Positions 1 to 5,698 of a stretch of 7,067 nt of DNA are shown here, in pieces. The stretch is taken from contig JAFWRV010000293.1 in the NCBI GenBank assembly GCA_017519685.1, forward strand, positions 1-7,067, given 5' to 3'. The stretch comes from Clostridia bacterium. GTDB lineage: Bacteria; Bacillota; Clostridia; Oscillospirales; Acutalibacteraceae. Under the pieces are notes generated by a model that saw only the letters and a list, made by a program, of their open reading frames with translations, had not been told where the DNA came from and ran no database searches. Numbering within the stretch: position 1 is the stretch's first letter; each line of letters opens with the position of its first letter. The translations under genes were made by a program, and so were the position numbers.

Positions 1-6
1 ATATCT

Positions 7-921
7 ATGAGACCGATAAAAACGGTTAATTTCGGAATCCAGAGAAAAATAGTTGCCAATATGACAACCGAAAGCTGGAGAACCGTTCCCCATATCGGGT
101 ACAGTTACGAGCCGGAGGTCTCCAAATTCATGGCAAAAGCGAAGGAGCTCAACGCTTCGGGTAAGTTTTCCTCAAAAATCACGGTCAACACCCTGATGCT
201 CAAAGCTCTCTGCGAAGGTCTCAAAGCGGCTCCGGAACTCAACGCAAACATCAAATTCAACCGCCGTCTTGTAAGAGGAACCATCACGCAGTATGAAAAC
301 ATAGACGCGTCGATGACCTGGGTTCTTCCGAGCGGCGAAATGATGACAATCCGTCTTGCCGACATAGGCGCGAAATCTCTCTCCGAGCTCAACGATTACA
401 TTGCCGATGTGGCAAGAAGAATCGGAAACACAAACCTCGACGAGGTTATGTATTCCATAGCTTTTGACGACACAATCCGCGCTCTCAAACGCGGAAACGT
501 GGTCAAGGCGCTCGGCAGACTGATCGGCTCAAAAACAGGCAAATACAAAGTTAAAACCCTTTCGGGCAAAGAGAAAAAAGAGTATTACGCGATTCCCGAA
601 AAGGACCGTCTTACAAAGGAAGATATCCGTCAGGGAACCGTCTGTATTTCCAATATCGGCTCCACCACAAGAGGCATCAGAGGCCGCTGCACAATGCTCG
701 CGGTCATCCCTCCCGAGGTGTTCGTTCTCTGCATGAGTTCGGTCCAGAAAACACCCGTTGTTGTCACCGATGAAAACGGAAACGATAAAATCGTTCCCGG
801 TCAGATAATGCCTATCGAACTCGTTTTCGACCACAGGGCAATCGACTTCGGTCAGATAGTTCCTTTCCTTCAGAGAATGGAAGATATATTTGAAAATCCC
901 GATCAGATGATGGACTGGTAA
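7..921 (+). CDS. Stand-alone 2-oxoacid dehydrogenase E2-type acyltransferase (CAT fold)
   Basis: The 304-residue protein resembles the catalytic domain of dihydrolipoamide acyltransferases, which move acyl groups between CoA and an acceptor. Residues 11-40 match the domain start (QRKIVANMT..S.RTVPHIGY). TIRLADIGAKSLSEL (114-128) matches the E2 stretch before the core helix, and LTKEDIRQGTVCISNIG (202-218) matches the LTPEDLQGGTFTISNLG-type segment, with Ser215 in the position of the conserved active-site Ser. FDHRAIDFG (274-282) carries the catalytic His276 and Asp280. No lipoyl or peripheral-subunit-binding domain precedes it, so it is not a normal complex-bound E2. About 55-60 extra residues (roughly 142-198) sit inside the fold. 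The usual Gly after the Asp is Phe281, followed by Gly282. The start is the first ATG in the window; only six bases precede it, so its RBS cannot be judged and an upstream start is possible. It shares a transcription unit with the symporter downstream. The family call is firm. The substrate is unknown; a small-molecule acetyl- or acyltransferase role is inference. Confidence 0.85.
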   Translation: MRPIKTVNFGIQRKIVANMTTESWRTVPHIGYSYEPEVSKFMAKAKELNASGKFSSKITVNTLMLKALCEGLKAAPELNANIKFNRRLVRGTITQYENIDASMTWVLPSGEMMTIRLADIGAKSLSELNDYIADVARRIGNTNLDEVMYSIAFDDTIRALKRGNVVKALGRLIGSKTGKYKVKTLSGKEKKEYYAIPEKDRLTKEDIRQGTVCISNIGSTTRGIRGRCTMLAVIPPEVFVLCMSSVQKTPVVVTDENGNDKIVPGQIMPIELVFDHRAIDFGQIVPFLQRMEDIFENPDQMMDW

Positions 922-940
922 ATAACTCCGCAAAGAAAAG

Positions 941-946
941 AAAGGA
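941..946 (+). promoter_or_regulatory. Ribosome binding site deciding the symporter start
   Basis: AAAGGA lies 8 bases before the ATG at 955. The in-frame ATG at 946 overlaps the end of this Shine-Dalgarno match, leaving no room for initiation there. This favours 955 as the true start. Confidence 0.7.
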
Positions 947-954
947 TGTATCGT

Positions 955-2448
955 ATGAAAAATCCGCTCGGTTTTCTTTTCTCAAAATACGAGGATGAAA
1001 CCCATGTTTCCAACAGGGAAATCCTTTCCTACGCAACCGGCGCAACCGGCTCGGCAATAACAAGCGGTTTCGCGACAGGCAGAGTTACCTTCTTCTATGA
1101 AAACCATGTTGTTCCGGGTAAAAACGCGCATTTTGTCGGCAAAATAATGACCGCCTCGATAGTATGGGATGCCATCAATGATATTCTCGTCGGCGGATTT
1201 GTGGACAGAAAACAGCATAAGCCGTATCAGAAGATGAAGCCCTATGTCACCTATCTGCCGCCCGTTATCGGCGGACTAAGCGCGGCAATGTTTCTCGCGA
1301 ACTCACAGAGCGATGTTTTCAACCTGGTTTTTCTCATTCTGACCTATTTTTTCTGGGACCTGCTCTACTCGTTTGAGGAGGTCGGAATCTGGGGAATGCT
1401 CGCTCTTTCCTCGCCTCATTCGCACGAGAGGGCAAGGGTTACTCAGTGGGTTTCAATCGGCGCTTCACTCGGCGGATATATTCCCAAAATCTTCCCGACT
1501 GTATGGGATGCTCTCAAGAATACCGGTGTCGCCGAGCGTTATATTTTCATATTATTCGCGTTTGTTTTCGGCATAGGCGGTCAGCTGATGACAATGCGGG
1601 CAACGAAATTCCGCGAGAGGGTTGACTCTCCGGTGCAAAAAGACGAAAGCTTCATCAAATCCCTGACCGTGTTAAGGCATAATCCGACACTTATCCTCAT
1701 CGGTATCGCCAAGATAATTCACGAGATTTACCCGAGGATAAACAGGACTTACTTCTATCAGTCGGAATTCCGCAACAACGAGAAATTCAAGGGCGGAACG
1801 GCGGAAACTCTCTACGACACACTCTCAAGCATTCCGGGCGCCTGCTCGGTATTCTTCGCGAATAAACTGATTGACAAATTCGGCGGAATGAAACGCGCTC
1901 TTCTGATTTCGCAGGTAGCCATAATCGCCGCGAGAATAATCGCCTACTTTGTCGGCATCGTTCCCTCGATGAAATACAATACTTTTCACGGATTTCTCAT
2001 TATGTGTTTCATCATAGGTCTGAGCAGCGCGTTTACAAGCTTTATGGATATCGCGCACAGGTCGCTCATCAACGACTCCGTTGACGAGGTTGAGCTTAAA
2101 ACAGGCCTTCGCACGGAAGGAATCTCGTCCTCTGCGCTGAGCTTTTCCGGAAAGATGACAAGAAGTCTGACTTCCCTTATTTCAAATCTCACGCTGTTCA
2201 ATTTTCTCGGCTATAAAGTTATCCCCGGCGACGAGGATTACATTGCCCATCAGTCTCCCAAATTCTATAAATGGCAGTATCCGATTTTCATTCTCGGACC
2301 CGTCATCGGCGAGGCGCTGTATATGATTGTTATCGCCTTTGTCAAAGACGATAAGGAGCATAAGGCGGAGGTTGAAAGGCAGCTTGCCGAAAGGCGCAAA
2401 AAAGCTGCGATGAACGAAAGCGAACTCGCGGAAGCAGACAGCATATAA
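955..2448 (+). CDS. GPH-family (MelB-like) sugar:cation symporter, MFS superfamily
   Basis: This is a polytopic membrane protein of 497 residues from the chosen ATG (500 if the ATG at 946 is used), near the 460-500 usual for the glycoside-pentoside-hexuronide:cation symporter family. About twelve hydrophobic segments are visible, with a highly charged cytoplasmic tail (about 464-497). WDAIND (71-76) followed by VDR and KPY is the GPH helix II/loop 2-3 signature; Asp72 and Asp76 correspond to the cation-site aspartates Asp55 and Asp59 of MelB. The second-half signature is NDSVDEVELKTGLRTEGISS (373-392), then SFSGK. In my by-eye alignment, MelB sugar-binding Asp124 is replaced by Glu142 and Asp19 by Ala34, so the substrate may not be a melibiose-type galactoside. 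Cation-coupled uptake of a sugar, glycoside or related organic acid is expected from the family. The gene starts 33 bases after the acyltransferase stop, is probably co-transcribed with it, and is followed directly by a terminator. Confidence 0.9.
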   Translation: MKNPLGFLFSKYEDETHVSNREILSYATGATGSAITSGFATGRVTFFYENHVVPGKNAHFVGKIMTASIVWDAINDILVGGFVDRKQHKPYQKMKPYVTYLPPVIGGLSAAMFLANSQSDVFNLVFLILTYFFWDLLYSFEEVGIWGMLALSSPHSHERARVTQWVSIGASLGGYIPKIFPTVWDALKNTGVAERYIFILFAFVFGIGGQLMTMRATKFRERVDSPVQKDESFIKSLTVLRHNPTLILIGIAKIIHEIYPRINRTYFYQSEFRNNEKFKGGTAETLYDTLSSIPGACSVFFANKLIDKFGGMKRALLISQVAIIAARIIAYFVGIVPSMKYNTFHGFLIMCFIIGLSSAFTSFMDIAHRSLINDSVDEVELKTGLRTEGISSSALSFSGKMTRSLTSLISNLTLFNFLGYKVIPGDEDYIAHQSPKFYKWQYPIFILGPVIGEALYMIVIAFVKDDKEHKAEVERQLAERRKKAAMNESELAEADSI

Positions 2449-2468
2449 ATTTTAACAGATGATATAAA

Positions 2469-2509
2469 AACGGTTCGCAGGTCTGATTCCTGCGAACCGT
2501 TGGCTTTTT
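2469..2509 (+). terminator. Rho-independent terminator of the acyltransferase-symporter unit
   Basis: A perfect 13-bp stem, AACGGTTCGCAGG (2469-2481) pairing with CCTGCGAACCGTT (2489-2501), encloses a 7-base loop. A T-run follows at 2505-2509. The stem lies 20 bases after the symporter stop. A run of A's at 2466-2470 gives a short T-run on the other strand, so it may also act as a back-up stop for minus-strand transcripts. Confidence 0.88.
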
Positions 2510-2520
2510 CTCCGGAGAGC

Positions 2521-2558
2521 AAAAAAACAGTTCCGCGGGAATAATCTCCCACGGAACT
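2521..2558 (-). terminator. Rho-independent terminator of rpsU (minus strand)
   Basis: Arms 2529-2540 (AGTTCCGCGGGA) and 2547-2558 (TCCCACGGAACT) pair over 12 positions around a 6-base loop. The one non-Watson-Crick position is C-A if the plus strand is transcribed but G-U if the minus strand is, which favours minus-strand function. A run of seven A's (2521-2527) becomes a T-run directly after the stem on the minus strand. It ends transcription entering from rpsU. Confidence 0.87.
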
Positions 2559-2603
2559 CTTAAAATCTTGTTTGTTTTTTCGCTTAAATGCGAACGCCCG
2601 TTA

Positions 2604-2780
2604 TTACTTATATTTACGCTTACGGGCAGCCTCTGATTTTAATTTTTTCTTAACGGAGGGCTTCTCATAATGCTCTCTTTTACGAACTTCCTGGATAACG
2701 CCGTCTCTTGAAGTCTGTCTCTTAAATCTTCTGAGTGCGCTCTCAAGGGATTCGCCTTCTTTAACTTTGACTGTGCTCAT
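2604..2780 (-). CDS. rpsU: 30S ribosomal protein S21
   Basis: The 58-residue, strongly basic protein is a typical bacterial S21. It starts [20 protein letters not shown], continues with an [22 protein letters not shown] core, and ends in a Lys/Arg-rich tail (KRKYK). S21 binds the 30S platform near the 3' end of 16S rRNA and helps initiation. The start at 2780 is chosen because GGAGG lies 7 bases upstream and the product has normal length. An in-frame ATG at 2825 would add 15 residues that are not typical of S21. The gene is the most downstream one on the minus strand: 112 bases separate it from leuS, and that gap holds its own promoter. A strong terminator follows its stop. Confidence 0.97.
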   Translation of the reverse strand: MSTVKVKEGESLESALRRFKRQTSRDGVIQEVRKREHYEKPSVKKKLKSEAARKRKYK

Positions 2781-2787
2781 TGTATTC

Positions 2788-2792
2788 CCTCC
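2788..2792 (-). promoter_or_regulatory. Ribosome binding site of rpsU
   Basis: The minus strand reads GGGGAGGGAATACAATG. The GGAGG core lies 7 bases before the ATG at 2780. This purine-rich site fixes the short S21 start over the in-frame ATG at 2825, which has no such site. Confidence 0.85.
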
Positions 2793-2837
2793 CCTCGTTT
2801 TCACAGGGATTGATAATTTTGTCATGTTTCGACGGAT

Positions 2838-2867
2838 ATTCTATCACAGTTGCAGATTGATTGTCAA
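2838..2867 (-). promoter_or_regulatory. Sigma-A-type promoter of rpsU
   Basis: On the minus strand there is a perfect -35 box TTGACA (2862-2867), an 18-base spacer, and a -10 box TAGAAT (2838-2843). The -10 box is preceded by TGA, giving an extended -10 (TG-N-TAGAAT). Transcription should start near 2831, leaving a leader of about 50 bases before rpsU. Inferred from consensus match only. Confidence 0.75.
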
Positions 2868-2871
2868 CTGT
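2846..2871. repeat. Inverted repeat overlapping the rpsU promoter
   Basis: ACAGTTG (2846-2852) and CAACTGT (2865-2871) are perfect 7-base inverted arms around 12 bases. They lie between and across the -35 and -10 elements of the rpsU promoter. On the plus strand the second arm runs into seven T's (2871-2877), so the structure could be a weak terminator for antisense transcription heading into leuS. Alternatively it is a regulator site, or chance. Confidence 0.4.
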
Positions 2872-2892
2872 TTTTTTATTTTTATCTGTCTT

Positions 2893-5307
2893 TTAAAGCG
2901 GCTTAACAACTATATTGACAAGTCTGCCCTTGACATATAACTGTTTTACAATCTGCATACCGTTAACCGCGGCGGCAACCTTTTCGCTTTCGTGGGCGAT
3001 TTTAAGCACTTCATCCTCGCCCGCGTCAGCGGAAACTACAAGACGGTCTCTGATTTTTCCGTTGACCTGAACGGCAATCTCAATCTCGTCGTCAACACAT
3101 TTCGCCTCGTCGTAAACCGGCCAGGTTGTCTGATTGAGCATACCTTCGAAGCCCGCCTTCTGCCAGATTTCCTCGGTTACATGCGGAATAAAGGGATTAA
3201 GCAGGGTTATAAATGTTTTAAGCTCCGCCTTGTTGATTGAACCTTTGTTGTAAATATCGTTGGTCAGGGTCATCATCGCGGCGATAGCGGTGTTGTATTT
3301 AAGAGTTTCTATATCGCCCGAAACTTTCTTGATTGTCTTGTGCATCTTGCTCTCAAGCTCGGGCGAATAGGAATCGCCTTCGGTCAGCATTTCGGTAAGT
3401 CCCCAGATTCTGTCTATGAATCTCTTGCATCCCTTGACCGCTGTTTCGCTCCACGGAGCCGCCTTTTCATAGTCGCCCATAAACAGAACATAAGCTCTGA
3501 GAACATCGGCGCCGTACTGGTCAACAACCTCGTTCGGGTCAACGACATTGCCCTTGGATTTGGACATTTTGTCGCCGTCGGGACCGAGAATCAGACCTTG
3601 CGCCGTTCTCTTGGCGTAGGGCTCGGGAACGGGCACTTCGCCTATGTCATAAAGGAATTTGTACCAGAATCTTGAATAGATAAGATGCCTTGTAACGTGC
3701 TCCATACCGCCGTTGTACCAGTCAACGGGCATCCAGTATTTAAGCTTCTCCGGATCGGCAATTGCCTTGTCGTTATGCGGATCGATATAGCGCAGGAAAT
3801 ACCATGACGAACCTGCCCACTGGGGCATCGTGTCGGTCTCTCTCTTGGCGTCGGCGCCGCATTTCGGGCATTTGCAGTTTACGAATGAATCTATTCTCGC
3901 AAGCGGGCTTTCGCCCTCTGTTCCGGGCTGGAAATTCTCAACCTTCGGAAGTTTCAGGGGAAGCTCGTCATAAGGAACGGGAACCATGCCGCAGTGCGGG
4001 CAGTGAACGATGGGAATGGGTTCGCCCCAGTATCTCTGGCGGTTGAACGCCCAGTCATTCATCTTATACTGAACGCCCTTTTCGCCGATACCCTGTTTCT
4101 CAAGAATCGCGGTGATTTTCTCAATTGAGTCCTTCTTGTTGGTCATACCGTTGAGATAGTCGGAATTTATCATTTCGCCGTCTCCGGTATATGCCTCTTT
4201 TTCAATATCTCCGCCCTTGATTACCTGAATGATATCGATGCCGAATTTCTTCGCGAACTCCCAGTCTCTCTGATCGTGCGCGGGAACAGCCATAATGGCG
4301 CCCGTGCCGTATCCCATCATAACATAGTCGGAAATATAAATCGGGATTTCACAGCCGTTTACGGGATTTACCGCGCTGAAGCCCTCAAGCTTGACGCCGG
4401 TCTTGTCCTTGACAAGCTGGGTGCGCTCAAAAGCGGATTTTTTCGCGCAGATATCCCTGTACTCAAGCACCTTGTCCATGTTGGAAATCATTGACGCGTA
4501 CTTGTCGATAAGCGGATGCTCGGGCGCCATAACCATAAAGGTCACGCCGAAAAGAGTATCCGGTCTGGTGGTGTAAATCTTAAGCTTTTCGTCGGTACCG
4601 CTGACGGTGAAATTGACAAACGCGCCGGTCGATTTGCCTATCCAGTTTTCCTGCTGAAGCTTGATATTCGGAAGATAGTCAACATCCTTGAGTCCCTCAA
4701 GGAGCTTGTCGGCGTATTTGGTTATTCTCAGATACCAGACATCCTTGGATTTCTGGACTATTTCACTGTGGCAGATATCGCACTTGCCGCCCTGGGAATC
4801 CTCGTTTGAAAGAACAACCTTACAGCTCGGGCAATAGTTGACAAGCGTCTTGTCGCGGAAGACAAGGCCGTGCTCAAACATCTTGAGGAATATCCACTGA
4901 GTCCATTTATAGTAGTCTTCATCCGTGGTATCGACAACCTTTGACCAGTCAAAGGAGAAGCCGACTCTGCGGAGCTGACTCGTAAATTTTTTAATATTGG
5001 TATCTGTTACCTGACGGGGATGGATACCGTTTTTAATGGCATAATTCTCCGTCGGCAGACCGAAGGCGTCAAAGCCGATGGGAAACAGGACATTGTATCC
5101 CTCAAGTCTTCTTTTTCTGCTGACAACCTCAAGTCCGCTGTACGCCTTGATATGACCTACATGCATTCCCGCTCCGCTCGGATACGGAAACTCAACGAGA
5201 GCGTAGAACTTGGGCTTTGAATAGTCATCCGAGCACTCGAATGTCTTTTCCTTTTCCCAGATATCCTGCCATTTTTTCTCAACGGATAAAAAATCATACT
5301 GTGCCAT
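2893..5307 (-). CDS. leuS: Leucyl-tRNA synthetase
   Basis: This class I synthetase attaches leucine to tRNA-Leu in the cytoplasm and edits mischarged products. Its 804 residues match the usual length in low-G+C Gram-positives. Visible parts in order: the HIGH-type motif HVGH (49-52) after PYPSGAGM; a zinc ribbon with Cys159, Cys162, Cys176 and Cys179; the CP1 editing domain with the Thr-rich loop TTRPDT (246-251) and GTGAIMAVPAHDQRD (334-348), including the conserved editing Asp345; a second Cys set (436, 439, 480, 483); WYNGGMEHVTRHL (530-542); the KMSKS loop (580-584); an anticodon-binding helical region; and a C-terminal VQVNGKIRDRL (747-757). All key residues are present, so it should be active. 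It starts 20 bases after rsfS and is co-transcribed with it. No T-box leader is present or would fit. The Shine-Dalgarno site sits rather far upstream, but there is no alternative in-frame start nearby. Confidence 0.99.
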   Translation of the reverse strand: MAQYDFLSVEKKWQDIWEKEKTFECSDDYSKPKFYALVEFPYPSGAGMHVGHIKAYSGLEVVSRKRRLEGYNVLFPIGFDAFGLPTENYAIKNGIHPRQVTDTNIKKFTSQLRRVGFSFDWSKVVDTTDEDYYKWTQWIFLKMFEHGLVFRDKTLVNYCPSCKVVLSNEDSQGGKCDICHSEIVQKSKDVWYLRITKYADKLLEGLKDVDYLPNIKLQQENWIGKSTGAFVNFTVSGTDEKLKIYTTRPDTLFGVTFMVMAPEHPLIDKYASMISNMDKVLEYRDICAKKSAFERTQLVKDKTGVKLEGFSAVNPVNGCEIPIYISDYVMMGYGTGAIMAVPAHDQRDWEFAKKFGIDIIQVIKGGDIEKEAYTGDGEMINSDYLNGMTNKKDSIEKITAILEKQGIGEKGVQYKMNDWAFNRQRYWGEPIPIVHCPHCGMVPVPYDELPLKLPKVENFQPGTEGESPLARIDSFVNCKCPKCGADAKRETDTMPQWAGSSWYFLRYIDPHNDKAIADPEKLKYWMPVDWYNGGMEHVTRHLIYSRFWYKFLYDIGEVPVPEPYAKRTAQGLILGPDGDKMSKSKGNVVDPNEVVDQYGADVLRAYVLFMGDYEKAAPWSETAVKGCKRFIDRIWGLTEMLTEGDSYSPELESKMHKTIKKVSGDIETLKYNTAIAAMMTLTNDIYNKGSINKAELKTFITLLNPFIPHVTEEIWQKAGFEGMLNQTTWPVYDEAKCVDDEIEIAVQVNGKIRDRLVVSADAGEDEVLKIAHESEKVAAAVNGMQIVKQLYVKGRLVNIVVKPL

Positions 5308-5318
5308 CGCGGCAACAA

Positions 5319-5327
5319 CACCTTTCC
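5319..5327 (-). promoter_or_regulatory. Ribosome binding site of leuS, long spacing
   Basis: The minus strand reads GGAAAGGTG directly after the rsfS stop codon. The AGGTG part ends 11 bases before the leuS ATG, longer than the usual 5-9. No alternative ATG, GTG or TTG start is in frame in this gap. Translation of leuS may be helped by coupling to rsfS. Confidence 0.6.
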
Positions 5328-5687
5328 TTAATTCTCGGTTATAATATCGGACAGATCAAGCATTTTCGCGTCTGTCCATAATCTTTCAAGATTATAATAA
5401 TCTCTGCTTTCACGGTCAAAAATGTGCACAAGAACGGTTCCGTAGTCAAGCAGAATCCAGCCCGTTGCCCTGCCTTCGATATGCTCGGGCGTGATGCCGA
5501 GATTCTTTTCTATCTCATACTCAACATCATCGGCAAGCGAACGGGTATGGGTATTTGAAGTACCGCTCGCGATAATGAAATAATCCGAAACGATTGTCAC
5601 TTCTTCGGTTTCTATGGCAACGATATTTTCCGCCTTCTTTGTGTCGAGTACCTTCGCTATTTGTCTGGTAAGTTCTTTTGAATCCAT
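5328..5687 (-). CDS. rsfS: Ribosome silencing factor RsfS (YbeB/Iojap family)
   Basis: RsfS binds ribosomal protein uL14 on the 50S subunit and blocks joining to the 30S, lowering translation during starvation. The 119-residue length is normal for the family. Family motifs are clear: SDYFIIASGTSNTHTRSLAD (34-53), then GWILLDYGTVLVHIFD near 76-91 and RDYYNLERLWTDA near 94-106. The start is supported by AAGGAG 5 bases upstream; this site overlaps the stop codon of the nadD-yqeK fusion, so translation is probably coupled. Placement between nadD-yqeK and leuS is the common arrangement in Firmicutes and supports the call. Confidence 0.97.
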   Translation of the reverse strand: MDSKELTRQIAKVLDTKKAENIVAIETEEVTIVSDYFIIASGTSNTHTRSLADDVEYEIEKNLGITPEHIEGRATGWILLDYGTVLVHIFDRESRDYYNLERLWTDAKMLDLSDIITEN

Positions 5688-5692
5688 ATAGT

Positions 5693-5698
5693 CTCCTT
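5693..5698 (-). promoter_or_regulatory. Ribosome binding site of rsfS overlapping the upstream stop codon
   Basis: On the minus strand TAAGGAG combines the nadD-yqeK stop codon (TAA, 5697-5699) with a good Shine-Dalgarno site, 5 bases before the rsfS ATG. This layout suggests translational coupling of the two genes. Confidence 0.85.

Noticed and set aside
529..933. 134-residue minus-strand open frame opposite the acyltransferase
   Set aside because: It is antisense to a gene with clear E2 motifs and reads as Cys/Phe/Arg-rich low-sense translation. No promoter or RBS supports it.
946..954. Symporter start at the ATG at 946
   Set aside because: This ATG overlaps the end of the only Shine-Dalgarno match, while the ATG at 955 has 8-base spacing. 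The difference is only three residues.
1033..1048. Short direct repeat GCAACCGGC within the symporter gene
   Set aside because: It encodes a repeated Ala-Thr-Gly in a membrane helix and is best explained by protein sequence and codon choice.
2579..2594. Small inverted repeat TTCGC/GCGAA after rpsU
   Set aside because: A five-base stem with a six-base loop and no T-run after it on either strand; the stronger hairpin at 2529-2558 explains termination.
2604..2825. 73-residue version of S21 starting at 2825
   Set aside because: S21 is normally close to 58 residues and a strong GGAGG precedes the inner ATG at 2780; the outer ATG has no Shine-Dalgarno site. Kept only as a low-interest finding.
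3340..3675. 111-residue plus-strand open frame opposite leuS
   Set aside because: It lies wholly within the antisense of a firmly identified leuS gene, resembles no family I know and has no independent support. The same applies to the other long frames opposite leuS, nadD-yqeK and the symporter.
5308..5327. T-box leader for leuS
   Set aside because: T-box control of synthetase genes is common in Firmicutes, but only 20 bases separate rsfS from leuS, far too short for one.
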